Source: CAZFLY01 sp964519995
GTDB taxonomy: Bacteria > Planctomycetota > Phycisphaerae > Sedimentisphaerales > Anaerobacaceae
Assembly: GCA_964519995.1 (NCBI GenBank)
Contig: CAZFLY010000055.1
Span: 1-17,765, forward strand
Length of the DNA: 17,765 nucleotides
Direction: 5' to 3'
Shown: piece after piece, positions 6,710 through 13,947 of the stretch
How the letters are laid out: every line of letters starts with the position of its first letter
How positions within the stretch are numbered: the first letter of the stretch is position 1
Notes under the pieces: generated by a model
Seen by the model: only the letters and a program-made list of their open reading frames with translations
The model's database searches: none
Told to the model about the DNA's origin: nothing
Program-made: the position numbers and the translations under genes

Positions 6710-6915
6710 CTTCATCTCATAGGCCATTATCTCCTCTCCAGTGGTTTTATGGCCGATAGCTCAACGAAGAATAATCTGGAATTCCCTCAGCTTTCCCTCC
6801 CTGGGTGGGATCATCGATGGTTAATAACAGAAAAAGAGCAGAAAATCAAGAAAATTATGGGACTTTTTTAAGAAAAATTGGTGTGATACTAATTGTGATT
6901 AGAATTTGCTCTTAT

Positions 6916-7052
6916 GTCATTTCGACCGAAGCCCCCGTTCTTGCTTTCGCAAGAAAGCACTGGGGCGTAGTGGAGAAATCTGTTCAAATAGATTTCTCGA
7001 CTCGCCCTTCGACTTCGCTCAGGGCAGGCTCTTTGGGCTCGCTCGAAATGAC
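6916..7052. repeat. MITE-like element with GTCATTTCGA ends, copy 1
   Basis: The 137-bp element has ends GTCATTTCGACC and GCTCGAAATGAC. Internal hairpins are TTCTTGC-TTTC-GCAAGAA (6938-6955) and GAGAAATCT / AGATTTCTC with an 8-nt loop (6973-6998), followed by a copy of the short CCCTTCGACTTCGCTCAGGG repeat at 7005-7024. A second copy of the same architecture lies at 12232-12395. Confidence 0.7.
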
Positions 7053-7213
7053 ACGAATAAGCACATTAATTATTCGCAATTGATATAAGATTGCCATCCG
7101 TCACTTAAATTTTTTAAGCGCCGGACTGCGGAGGACTCACAATGACGTATTGCACTTTACATATCACACGTTGTGTTAAACAGCGGTAAAACCGTAGGCT
7201 GAATACTTATAAA

Positions 7214-7241
7214 CAACGAACTACGAACAATGAACCATCAA
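7214..7241. repeat. Heptad-period tract abutting the pgk stop
   Basis: Four 7-bp units (CAACGAA, CTACGAA, CAATGAA, CCATCAA) end 2 bp before the minus-strand stop codon of pgk at 7244. The consensus resembles the TCACGAA unit of the accD tract. Confidence 0.6.
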
Positions 7242-7243
7242 CT

Positions 7244-8482
7244 TTACTTATCGTCGAGGATGTCGATAGCCTTGAATTTCTTTCCCTCCAGAAGTTCAAG
7301 TGACGCACCGCCGCCAGTGGAAATATGGCTTATTTTATCCTGAATGTTTAGTTTCTCGACGGCACTTGCGCTGTCACCACCTCCGATTACGCTGCGAGCG
7401 CCTTTTTCAGTTGCCTCAACGACAGCTAAAGCAACGGCCCTGGTGCCCTCATCAAAGGGCGGCATCTCAAATATCCCCATCGGGCCATTCCAGACGATGG
7501 TCTTCGCATCAGCGACCTTGGCTGCGAACGCCTTGGCTGCGGCTGGACCTATATCGACAGCAATCCAACCCGGGTCGATATCGCCTACGGCGACACGGTG
7601 CGGTGCGTTCGGCTTCAATTCACGAACCACCTGATGATCCACAGGCAATACTACCTCACAGCCCACCTCGGCTGCGTGATCCAGCAACTCCAAGGCCTTA
7701 TCAATGAAGTCATTTTCACACAGACTATTGCCGATACTTTTTCCCTTGCCTTTAAGAAATGTATAGGCCATAGCCCCACCGATGATGATACGATCGACCT
7801 TATCTAACAGGTTTTCGATTACGCCAATCTTATCAGAGACTTTTGCGCCGCCAAGTATGGCCACGAATGGCCTTTCGGGATCGCTGATTGTATCACCGAG
7901 GAACTTCAACTCCTTTTCCACCAGAAATCCAATGACGCGGGGTTTACCCTCCATCATAAACGGCACAGTATACATCGAAGCGTTATCCCTGTGGGCCGTG
8001 CCGAACGCGTCGTCAACGTAAATATCCGCCAGCCCGGCAAGCTGCTTTGCGAAATCGTCCTTGGCTTGACGAAGTTGCTTATCTTCCTTCGCAGCTTTAT
8101 CCTTTATCGTTTCCTCTTTGTGGAAGCGCAGGTTTTCAAGCAGCATACAATCGCCGGGCTTAAGTGCTTGGGCTTTGGTCTTGGTTTCGGCTCCGATACA
8201 ATCACCGGCAAAGATAATCTCCTTGCCCAAAAGCTCCGAAAGTCTTTTTGCAACAGGTGCCAAGGATAACTTCTCATCTCTTTGGCCTTTGGGTCTGCCA
8301 AGATGGCTCATAAGAATCAAGGCACCGCCACGGTCAAGAATGTTCTTTATAGTAGGCATGGCTTTAACGATACGGTCATCACTCGTAATGTTGCAATCTT
8401 CGTCAAGAGGCACATTAAAATCGCACCGCATCAAGACTTTGTTGCCCTTAACATCGATATCAGCAACTGTCTTTTTAGCCAT
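7244..8482 (-). CDS. pgk: Phosphoglycerate kinase
   Basis: Catalyses 1,3-bisphosphoglycerate + ADP to 3-phosphoglycerate + ATP in cytosolic glycolysis. 412 residues from the ATG at 8482, within the family range. Motifs from this start: RCDFNVPLD near 19-27, MSHLGRPKG near 59-67, ENLRFHKEE, YVDDAFGTAHR, GGAKVSDKIGVIENLL, WNGPMGIFE and the GGGDSA nucleotide-site loop near the C-terminus. The frame is open to a GTG at 8539, and an ATG at 8512 has a better GGGAG ribosome site, so translation could begin there and add ten residues; MAKKTVADIDVKG was preferred because it matches the conserved family start. It lies about 100 bp after gap on the same strand and probably shares its transcript. Confidence 0.95.
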   Translation of the reverse strand: MAKKTVADIDVKGNKVLMRCDFNVPLDEDCNITSDDRIVKAMPTIKNILDRGGALILMSHLGRPKGQRDEKLSLAPVAKRLSELLGKEIIFAGDCIGAETKTKAQALKPGDCMLLENLRFHKEETIKDKAAKEDKQLRQAKDDFAKQLAGLADIYVDDAFGTAHRDNASMYTVPFMMEGKPRVIGFLVEKELKFLGDTISDPERPFVAILGGAKVSDKIGVIENLLDKVDRIIIGGAMAYTFLKGKGKSIGNSLCENDFIDKALELLDHAAEVGCEVVLPVDHQVVRELKPNAPHRVAVGDIDPGWIAVDIGPAAAKAFAAKVADAKTIVWNGPMGIFEMPPFDEGTRAVALAVVEATEKGARSVIGGGDSASAVEKLNIQDKISHISTGGGASLELLEGKKFKAIDILDDK

Positions 8483-8586
8483 TTTGGTTTCGGTTCCCAA
8501 AAAACTCCTCATGTTTTTCTCCCACGACCAGCAATTCACCCGTCTTCTGTAAATTCATACTTTTTCAAAAATAACATGATGGGCAG

Positions 8587-9600
8587 CTACATCTTTGCCA
8601 TTCGCTCCATAATATCGACGCTTCGGTTCGAGTAGCCCCATTCGTTGTCATACCAGCTAACAACCTTGACGGTTTTGCCGATGACCATCGTGCAGAGAGA
8701 ATCGAAGATGCTGGAAGCAGGATTTTTAACGATGTCACTGCTGACAATCGGCTCATCACAATAAACCAAGATACCTTTCATGGATCCTTCGGCAGCCTTT
8801 TTCATAGCGGCCTTGACAGAATCAACAGTAACGTTCTTTTTGACATTGACAACCAAGTCCACAATGCTGCCAACCGGTACAGGCACACGAATTGCAAAGC
8901 CATCGAGTTTGCCATCGAGTTCAGGAATAACCTTGCCGATAGCCTTTGCCGCACCAGTAGTAGTTGGAATGATGTTTACCGCAGCAGCCCGCGCCCGGCG
9001 TAAATCCTTGTGTATCATATCAGCAACTCTCTGGTCGCTGGTATAAGCATGAATGGTGGTCATAAACCCCTGCTCAATACCAAAGGCGTCGTTGAGAACC
9101 TTTGCCAAAGGTGCAAGGCAATTGGTCGTACAGCTTGCGTTTGAGACGCACTTGACGTCCTTGGTCAGCTTGTTATCGTTGACGCCAAGAACGATTGTCG
9201 CCTCGATGTCATCCTTCGCTGGGACGGTTAAAAGAACCTTGTTTGCGCCGGCCTTTAGATGGTCGGCGTAACCACCTTTGGGCGATTCGGCAGTGCGGAA
9301 AATTCCGGTCGATTCCACCACAATTTTGACTCCCATATCCTTCCAGGGCAGTTCCGCAGGATTCTTGACAGCCAGCACATCGATGTTTTTACCATTGATT
9401 ACTAGTTTATTGTCTTTAGCCTCGACAGTTCCTTCCCACCTTCCCATTACGGTATCGTACTTGAACAAGTGCGCAAGGCTTTTTGCATCCGAGAGGTCGT
9501 TGACGGCAACCAACTCCAGCTCACCCTTCCTTTGCATAATGATTCTTGCCATAGCTCTTCCGATGCGGCCGAACCCATTGATTGCAACCTTTATTGACAT
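8587..9600 (-). CDS. gap: Glyceraldehyde-3-phosphate dehydrogenase
   Basis: 337 residues from the ATG at 9600, chosen over a GTG at 9606 because GGAGA lies 7 nt upstream. Oxidatively phosphorylates glyceraldehyde 3-phosphate to 1,3-bisphosphoglycerate. The Rossmann motif INGFGRIGR is at 7-15, Asp35 (VAVNDL) suggests NAD rather than NADP preference, the catalytic SNASCTTNC is at 153-161 (Cys157), His184 lies in TTIHAYTSDQ, then HKDLRRARAAA and the C-terminal WYDNEWGYSNR. It is followed by pgk, the next enzyme in the pathway; a candidate promoter with a dyad lies about 95-120 bp upstream. Confidence 0.97.
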   Translation of the reverse strand: MSIKVAINGFGRIGRAMARIIMQRKGELELVAVNDLSDAKSLAHLFKYDTVMGRWEGTVEAKDNKLVINGKNIDVLAVKNPAELPWKDMGVKIVVESTGIFRTAESPKGGYADHLKAGANKVLLTVPAKDDIEATIVLGVNDNKLTKDVKCVSNASCTTNCLAPLAKVLNDAFGIEQGFMTTIHAYTSDQRVADMIHKDLRRARAAAVNIIPTTTGAAKAIGKVIPELDGKLDGFAIRVPVPVGSIVDLVVNVKKNVTVDSVKAAMKKAAEGSMKGILVYCDEPIVSSDIVKNPASSIFDSLCTMVIGKTVKVVSWYDNEWGYSNRSVDIMERMAKM

Positions 9601-9692
9601 CTGCACTTCTCCTTCTTCTCAGTACTATTAACGCGGTTTTTTGCTGATTCAAGCCTGCCCAAGACCTCTTGTGCGCGGCAAACGAGAGAGCC

Positions 9693-9721
9693 ACTTTATT
9701 GACAAGGTAGGACCTTGTCAA
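9693..9721 (-). promoter_or_regulatory. Candidate gap-pgk promoter with dyad operator in the spacer
   Basis: On the minus strand a perfect -35 box TTGACA (9721-9716) and a -10-like TAAAGT (9698-9693) are separated by exactly 17 bp. A perfect dyad, TTGACAAGGT with its complement ACCTTGTCAA around a 3-nt centre (9699-9721), covers the -35 box and the whole spacer. A dimeric repressor bound here would block RNA polymerase. Predicted 5' leader is about 85 nt. No T run follows, so a terminator for the upstream phosphatase gene is less likely. Confidence 0.55.
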
Positions 9722-9788
9722 GCGTTTATTAAGAACCCGAACGCAGGTCTGTATAATAGCTGTTGACTAAAACACTTGCACTCAACAC

Positions 9789-10514
9789 TTACTTATAGGC
9801 GCCCAACATATTCGGTTCCTCAAAAACCTCAGCACGGTCGGAAAGACTATTTGAGTCACACTCTTGATAGTAAGAGGGTTGGTATATATTCTGGGACCAG
9901 TACTTAAACCTTGACCAATCGTTTGTGTCCAGACCATGACTTTCACAATACCTTTCATAAAGATCAAAGAGGTCGCTAATGTGATTGGCATTTCCTCTTC
10001 GCTTCAACGACCCGGGGAGCACATAAGCCTGCCACTTTGCCTTGTCGTAACTGACCTGTCCACAAGTCATCGCCGCTAGTGCACTGACCGTACCGGTTCT
10101 ATCGACACCATGACGACAGTGAATAAGAACAGGCAGTTGGCAATGCTCAAGCGAATCGATAATCCCAACCAACTCAGACCGAGCCGGCAGACTGTAAGCG
10201 CTGATGCGAAAGGTAATAAGCTCAACTCCTAATTCATCGGCAAGGGACTTTTCCCAGCTTGTGAGCTCCGCAGTCTGACCTCTGAGATTTATTACAGTAC
10301 GAATGCCATATTCCTGTATCCACTGCCGCAGTTGCGCGGGTTCAGGCTGTCCCGATCTATAGACTTCCTGCGGTATCACCTCACGGAAATTTGATCTCAC
10401 CACGAATTGGACGTAATAATACCCAAAACACGAGGCCGCAAACAAAAGTACCGCCACAGGTATTACACGTGACTTCCTAAGTTTGCAAGATCTGCTCGTT
10501 TCAGCCATTCCCAT
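9789..10514 (-). CDS. Membrane-anchored dual-specificity/tyrosine phosphatase
   Basis: 241 residues. A basic N-terminus and a single hydrophobic helix at about 17-37 suggest an inner-membrane anchor or uncleaved signal. The phosphatase domain follows: VYRSGQPEPAQL at 51-62, typical of bacterial DSP-like proteins, TVINLRGQ at 73-80, and the P-loop HCRHGVDRTG at 132-141 with nucleophile Cys133 and Arg139. The C-terminal 60 residues are Ser/Tyr/Asp-rich with no known domain. Substrate unknown: phosphoprotein, phosphoinositide or a lipid phosphate, since single-helix relatives include phosphatidylglycerophosphate phosphatases. It is divergent from a GT39 glycosyltransferase, hinting at envelope lipid work (inference). 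Two close ATGs (10514, 10508) lack a Shine-Dalgarno; the first was kept. Confidence 0.85.
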   Translation of the reverse strand: MGMAETSRSCKLRKSRVIPVAVLLFAASCFGYYYVQFVVRSNFREVIPQEVYRSGQPEPAQLRQWIQEYGIRTVINLRGQTAELTSWEKSLADELGVELITFRISAYSLPARSELVGIIDSLEHCQLPVLIHCRHGVDRTGTVSALAAMTCGQVSYDKAKWQAYVLPGSLKRRGNANHISDLFDLYERYCESHGLDTNDWSRFKYWSQNIYQPSYYQECDSNSLSDRAEVFEEPNMLGAYK

Positions 10515-10625
10515 AATACAGATTGCACTGGACTTATTGAAATAAAATGTTAGCTTTTTAACTCCAATCGTTATGATAAGCTAATCTTAATGGTTATAAA
10601 ACAGCAAGAATGTAATCCGCAATTA

Positions 10626-10634
10626 TGCTATAGT
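10626..10634 (+). promoter_or_regulatory. Candidate extended -10 promoter for the glycosyltransferase
   Basis: TGCTATAGT matches an extended -10 element (TGn plus TATAGT at 10629-10634) in the 161-bp divergent gap. No convincing -35 box is seen 17 bp upstream. Predicted start near 10641 would leave a leader of about 35 nt. Confidence 0.35.
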
Positions 10635-10675
10635 CAAGGATTAACAAAATGCTGTAATTGCCCCGGATTAGAGCG

Positions 10676-12193
10676 ATGACGCTGAACGTTACAGGTCATT
10701 ACGGAACCTCGGCCAAAGACAATGAAGACAACAGATATCTTGTAGTCTTGGTTCTATTCTTAGCCGCGATTAGTCTAATCAGGATCTATAATTTGGCCAC
10801 CAATGTAATTGACCTTAGCGGCGACGAAGCACACTACTGGGAATGGTCTCGCAGACTTGACCTTTGCTACTACTCGAAACCGCCCGGCGTTGCTTATCTT
10901 ATCCGGCTGGGTACATCAGTGCTCGGAGACACCGTGCTGGGTGTAAGGATATGTGCGATTATTTTCTCATTTCTCAGTAGCCTGCTGCTTTTCAAGATAG
11001 GTACACAGCTATACAACAAAGATGTTGGCTTTGTTTGTGCCATATTGTTTCAGCTTGTGCCGATTTTCGCGGCATACGGCGTCGGTATGACACCTGATTC
11101 ACCGTTAATATTTTTCTGGATACTCTCCCTGTTGCTTTTTCATAAGGCTCTGGCAACCGGTTCGTCCGGTGTCTGGTTGCTCTTAGGCGTGTCGCTGGGC
11201 CTCGGTCTACTGAGCAAGTATGCGATTATATTCTTTTATCCGCCCGCCTTTTTGCTTCTCGGCCTGTTTAAGGAAAACAGAAAACACCTGCGCACACCGT
11301 GGCCGTACATTGCCTTTTCGTCGAGTCTGTTGTTTTTCCTGCCTGTAATTATCTGGAACATGAAACACAACTGGGTCATGTTCCGGCATGATATCGGTCA
11401 CACCAAACTGACACAGGGCTTTACGATTTCTTTCGACAGTTTTGCAAATTTTGTCGGGTCACAGGTAGGAGTGATTACTCCGATACTGCTCGTTCTCATA
11501 GTTTATGCGGTCATCAAGCAGAGAAAGCAGGATCCCTTTTGCTTCTGGTTTTGTATTCCGATCCTGATTGGGTTTTTCCTGAAAAGTTTTCAGGGTAAGG
11601 TACAGGCGAACTGGTCGTTGATGGCATACATAACAGGCTTAATTAGCGTTTCAGCCTTTCTCACGCATAATTACGCAAGATTTGGACGGTTCATCAAGAC
11701 AGTAATTATCACTGGCCTAATCATATCGTTGATAGGTACGGCTTTTCTACACTGCCCCCTGCTTGTGTACCAAATTGACTTTCCTCCTGAAAAAAATCCA
11801 CTGAATAAACTCCGCGGCTGGAAAGAGCTTGGCCGAGAAGTCTCCAAATTAAGTGATGAAATAGAGAAGCCCTTTTTCATTTTCTCCGACCATTATATGA
11901 CTGTTTCCGAATTGGCCTTTTACGTCGAGGGACATCCGACAACATACTGCGTCAATCTTGGCAGGAGAATGAATCAATACGATATTTGGCCGGGATTTAA
12001 CGACCTTATTCACTATAATGCAATCTACGTGACTAAGCGTAAAATGTCACCAAAGCTAGCGCAGGCCTTTGAACGCTATGAGAAAAAGTCGGTTGTTTTA
12101 TACGATGAAAGAGGCAGGGTAATCACAGAGTTCGCGGCCTTCTTATGTTATGATTTCCAGGGTATGGAGGTCAAAAAGCCCGCAAGCTTTTAA
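10676..12193 (+). CDS. GT39/ArnT-like membrane glycosyltransferase
   Basis: 505 residues from the ATG at 10676; the frame is open from a TTG at 10658, but the ATG is preferred (weak purine-rich GATTAGAG upstream). An integral membrane enzyme of the GT-C fold that moves a sugar from a polyprenyl-phosphate donor to an acceptor on the outer face of the membrane. About ten hydrophobic helices span residues 20-365. The first periplasmic loop holds the catalytic-type acidic motif SGDEAHYWEW (Asp50, Glu51), followed by YYSKPPG at 65-71, MTPDSPLIFFW at 138-148 and GLLSKYA at 177-183, all typical of the PMT_2/ArnT-like group. The last 140 residues form a soluble domain starting near LRGWKELG. Acceptor (lipid A, glycan or protein) cannot be told. 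Confidence 0.9.
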   Translation: MTLNVTGHYGTSAKDNEDNRYLVVLVLFLAAISLIRIYNLATNVIDLSGDEAHYWEWSRRLDLCYYSKPPGVAYLIRLGTSVLGDTVLGVRICAIIFSFLSSLLLFKIGTQLYNKDVGFVCAILFQLVPIFAAYGVGMTPDSPLIFFWILSLLLFHKALATGSSGVWLLLGVSLGLGLLSKYAIIFFYPPAFLLLGLFKENRKHLRTPWPYIAFSSSLLFFLPVIIWNMKHNWVMFRHDIGHTKLTQGFTISFDSFANFVGSQVGVITPILLVLIVYAVIKQRKQDPFCFWFCIPILIGFFLKSFQGKVQANWSLMAYITGLISVSAFLTHNYARFGRFIKTVIITGLIISLIGTAFLHCPLLVYQIDFPPEKNPLNKLRGWKELGREVSKLSDEIEKPFFIFSDHYMTVSELAFYVEGHPTTYCVNLGRRMNQYDIWPGFNDLIHYNAIYVTKRKMSPKLAQAFERYEKKSVVLYDERGRVITEFAAFLCYDFQGMEVKKPASF

Positions 12194-12214
12194 TGACCGC
12201 GGGGAAAAACTTGT

Positions 12215-12422
12215 TTGCTCTGTTGAAAAGCGTTATTTCGACCGAAGTGAGCGTAGCGAACGTAGCGGAGAAATCTGGATTAGCAGTGCAGTTGCATGCA
12301 GATTTCCCTTCGGGGCTCTGCGCTTCGCTACGTGTCTCGACTTCGCCCCTGTTTCTGTCTTCGACAGAAGACACAGGGGCTCCGCTCGAAATGACCCGAT
12401 CTTGGGCTCTTCAACAGAGCAA
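12215..12422. repeat. MITE-like element, copy 2, with extra outer inverted repeat
   Basis: Between the convergent GT39 and glyA genes. Outer arms TTGCTCTGTTGAA (12215-12227) and its perfect complement (12410-12422) extend to 16 of 17 matching bases. Just inside, GTTATTTCGACCGAAG and CTCGAAATGAC (ends 12395) match the ends of the 6916-7052 element. The interior is full of GCGTAGCG- and CTTCGAC-type short repeats. No coding capacity. Its central position may also let it act as a bidirectional transcription barrier. Confidence 0.65.
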
Positions 12423-12431
12423 GAATTGTTC

Positions 12432-12448
12432 TAAAAAGGTAGGTACCT
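12432..12448 (-). terminator. Possible weak terminator after glyA
   Basis: In the glyA direction a short AGGT/ACCT stem (445-448 pairing with 437-440 of the 12400s) is followed by five T residues. The stem is only 4 bp, so this is a marginal call. Confidence 0.25.
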
Positions 12449-12454
12449 GCACCG

Positions 12455-13873
12455 CTATAACATCGGAAATCTTCTGCATAACTTCTTCACATCTTTAAGG
12501 ATTTCATTCTTAAAAGACTGCTCTATTTCGTATTTGCTACCGCTTACAATCTTGATATTTCGCAGCACCGAATCAAAAAGAGCTGCAGTGGTTTTCATTT
12601 CACCTGGTCCCATTCCATTTTTAGTCACAATAGGAGTGCCTAATCTGACGCCGCTGGTGACTGCAGGACCTTTTCTGTCATAAGGCAATCTGTTCATGTT
12701 GACGATAATGCCGCACTGTTCGAGGCACTTCTGCGCAACAAGACCTGTTAAACCTTCGCGGAAACTATCGACGTTAATTAGAATCATGTGGTTGTCTGTC
12801 CCGCCGGTTAGTACATCGTGCCCTAAATTTAATAAGGATTCTGCCAATGCCTTTGCGTTCTCTATGATCCTGAATTGTCTTGCCCTATACTCCTCAGATA
12901 GCGTCTCTTTGAAGAAAACTGCCTTAGCTACGATATTGTTCAGATACGGCGTGCCCTGCACACCCGGGAATGTTGTCTTTTCAATGTGCTCACATAATGA
13001 CACAGACTTTGTACCGATTCTTATTTTTTGGTTGTAGTCTTTACCCATCAATATCACACCACCCCGCGGGCCGCCAGGCTTATATGTGCTTGTCGTTGTA
13101 AAATGTGCGTAGTCTATGGACGATGGATGGATGCCAGCCATAATCAGACCAGCAATGTGTGAAACGTCCGCCAGAAGATATGCCCCTACCTCGTCGGCGA
13201 TTTCTCCAAATCTCTTGAAATCTATGGTTCTGGAATAAGCGCTGGCTCCACATATAATCAGCTTTGGTCTGATCTTCCGAGCTTTTTCTCTGATTGCGTC
13301 GTAGTCTAAGAGAAAAGTTTTTCTGTCAACGTAATAATTCTCAACCTTAAAGAACTTGCCGGAGAAAGAAACTTTTGCTCCATGTGACAGGTGTCCTCCC
13401 TGGTCCAGTCCAAGGCTGAGTATTTTGTCATCTCTTTCGAGTAGCGCGGTAAGAACAATCTGATTCGCACTGGTTCCTGAATGCGGCTGGACGTTCGCGT
13501 ACATTGCGCCAAATGCCTTTTTGGCTCTTTCAATAGCAAGATTCTCGGCTTGATCAACTACCTCACATCCCCCATGATATCTTGCTCCCGCAAAGCCCTC
13601 GGTTGTCTTGTTTTGCATAACCGAGCCGAGTGCCGCCAGAGCCGCCCGAGAACACTGGTTCTCTGCAGCAATAAGCTGCAGCGTATCCTGCAGCCTCGCG
13701 TACTCTCGTGCAATTAGCTCGTAGACCTGTCTATCTGTATCTTTTAGAGCGCCAAATACATCTTTGTGGTACTGCTCGCTGCCTTCAAATACCCGACGCT
13801 CTTGCTCTACTAACTCATAAACCTTACGATCCTTCTCCTTTGAGACCTCGCTGACCTGCTTATCCAATAACAT
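12455..13873 (-). CDS. glyA: Serine hydroxymethyltransferase, divergent, N-terminally extended
   Basis: 472 residues, about 50 more than typical GlyA. PLP enzyme of one-carbon metabolism (serine + tetrahydrofolate to glycine + methylene-tetrahydrofolate). Present: LIAAEN at 67-72, EGFAGARYHGGCE at 92-104, NVQPHSGTSAN at 127-137, ADVSHIAG at 235-242 (Asp236, His239), the PLP Lys265 in TSTYKPGGPRGG and SGVRLGTP near the C-terminus. In the canonical enzyme the residue before the lysine is His; here it is Tyr264, and YYGG is YHGG. The extra N-terminus repeats the family opening: DRKVYELVEQERR (15-27) and DRQVYELIAREYAR (47-60). Start ATG 13873 has AAGG 7 nt upstream. It follows rseP by 74 bp. A related aldolase-like activity is possible. 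Confidence 0.9.
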   Translation of the reverse strand: MLLDKQVSEVSKEKDRKVYELVEQERRVFEGSEQYHKDVFGALKDTDRQVYELIAREYARLQDTLQLIAAENQCSRAALAALGSVMQNKTTEGFAGARYHGGCEVVDQAENLAIERAKKAFGAMYANVQPHSGTSANQIVLTALLERDDKILSLGLDQGGHLSHGAKVSFSGKFFKVENYYVDRKTFLLDYDAIREKARKIRPKLIICGASAYSRTIDFKRFGEIADEVGAYLLADVSHIAGLIMAGIHPSSIDYAHFTTTSTYKPGGPRGGVILMGKDYNQKIRIGTKSVSLCEHIEKTTFPGVQGTPYLNNIVAKAVFFKETLSEEYRARQFRIIENAKALAESLLNLGHDVLTGGTDNHMILINVDSFREGLTGLVAQKCLEQCGIIVNMNRLPYDRKGPAVTSGVRLGTPIVTKNGMGPGEMKTTAALFDSVLRNIKIVSGSKYEIEQSFKNEILKDVKKLCRRFPML

Positions 13874-13947
13874 TTGTAGACCTTCAAATCCTTTCTCCGG
13901 TTAGACCAATTGCATCAATGTATGAGACGGCTCACGGTGCTGACCTG

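Larger units (their letters stand above)
6555..7243. other. 689-bp intergenic region built of repeat elements
   Basis: No credible gene was found between the PEP-CTERM gene and pgk. The region contains an ATTGCGAG-ended element (6599-6709), an unremarkable stretch (about 6710-6915), a GTCATTTCGA-ended element (6916-7052), a small CTTAAA-TTT-TTTAAG hairpin at 7104-7118 and a heptad tract (7214-7241). The reading frames crossing it consist of translated repeats. Confidence 0.75.

Noticed and set aside
6805..7083. 92-codon plus-strand reading frame
   Set aside because: Most of it is the translated GTCATTTCGA-ended repeat element; no ribosome site or protein-like composition.
8483..8539. Upstream extension of pgk to the GTG at 8539
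   Set aside because: The added residues do not resemble any PGK N-terminus; the ATG at 8512 remains a possible alternative.
9699..9721. Intrinsic terminator for the phosphatase gene
   Set aside because: The dyad is perfect but no T tract follows on the minus strand, and it aligns with -35/-10 spacing for gap.
12150..12498. Plus-strand frames of 94 and 101 codons after the glycosyltransferase
   Set aside because: They run through the second copy of the same repeat element and overlap real genes at both ends.
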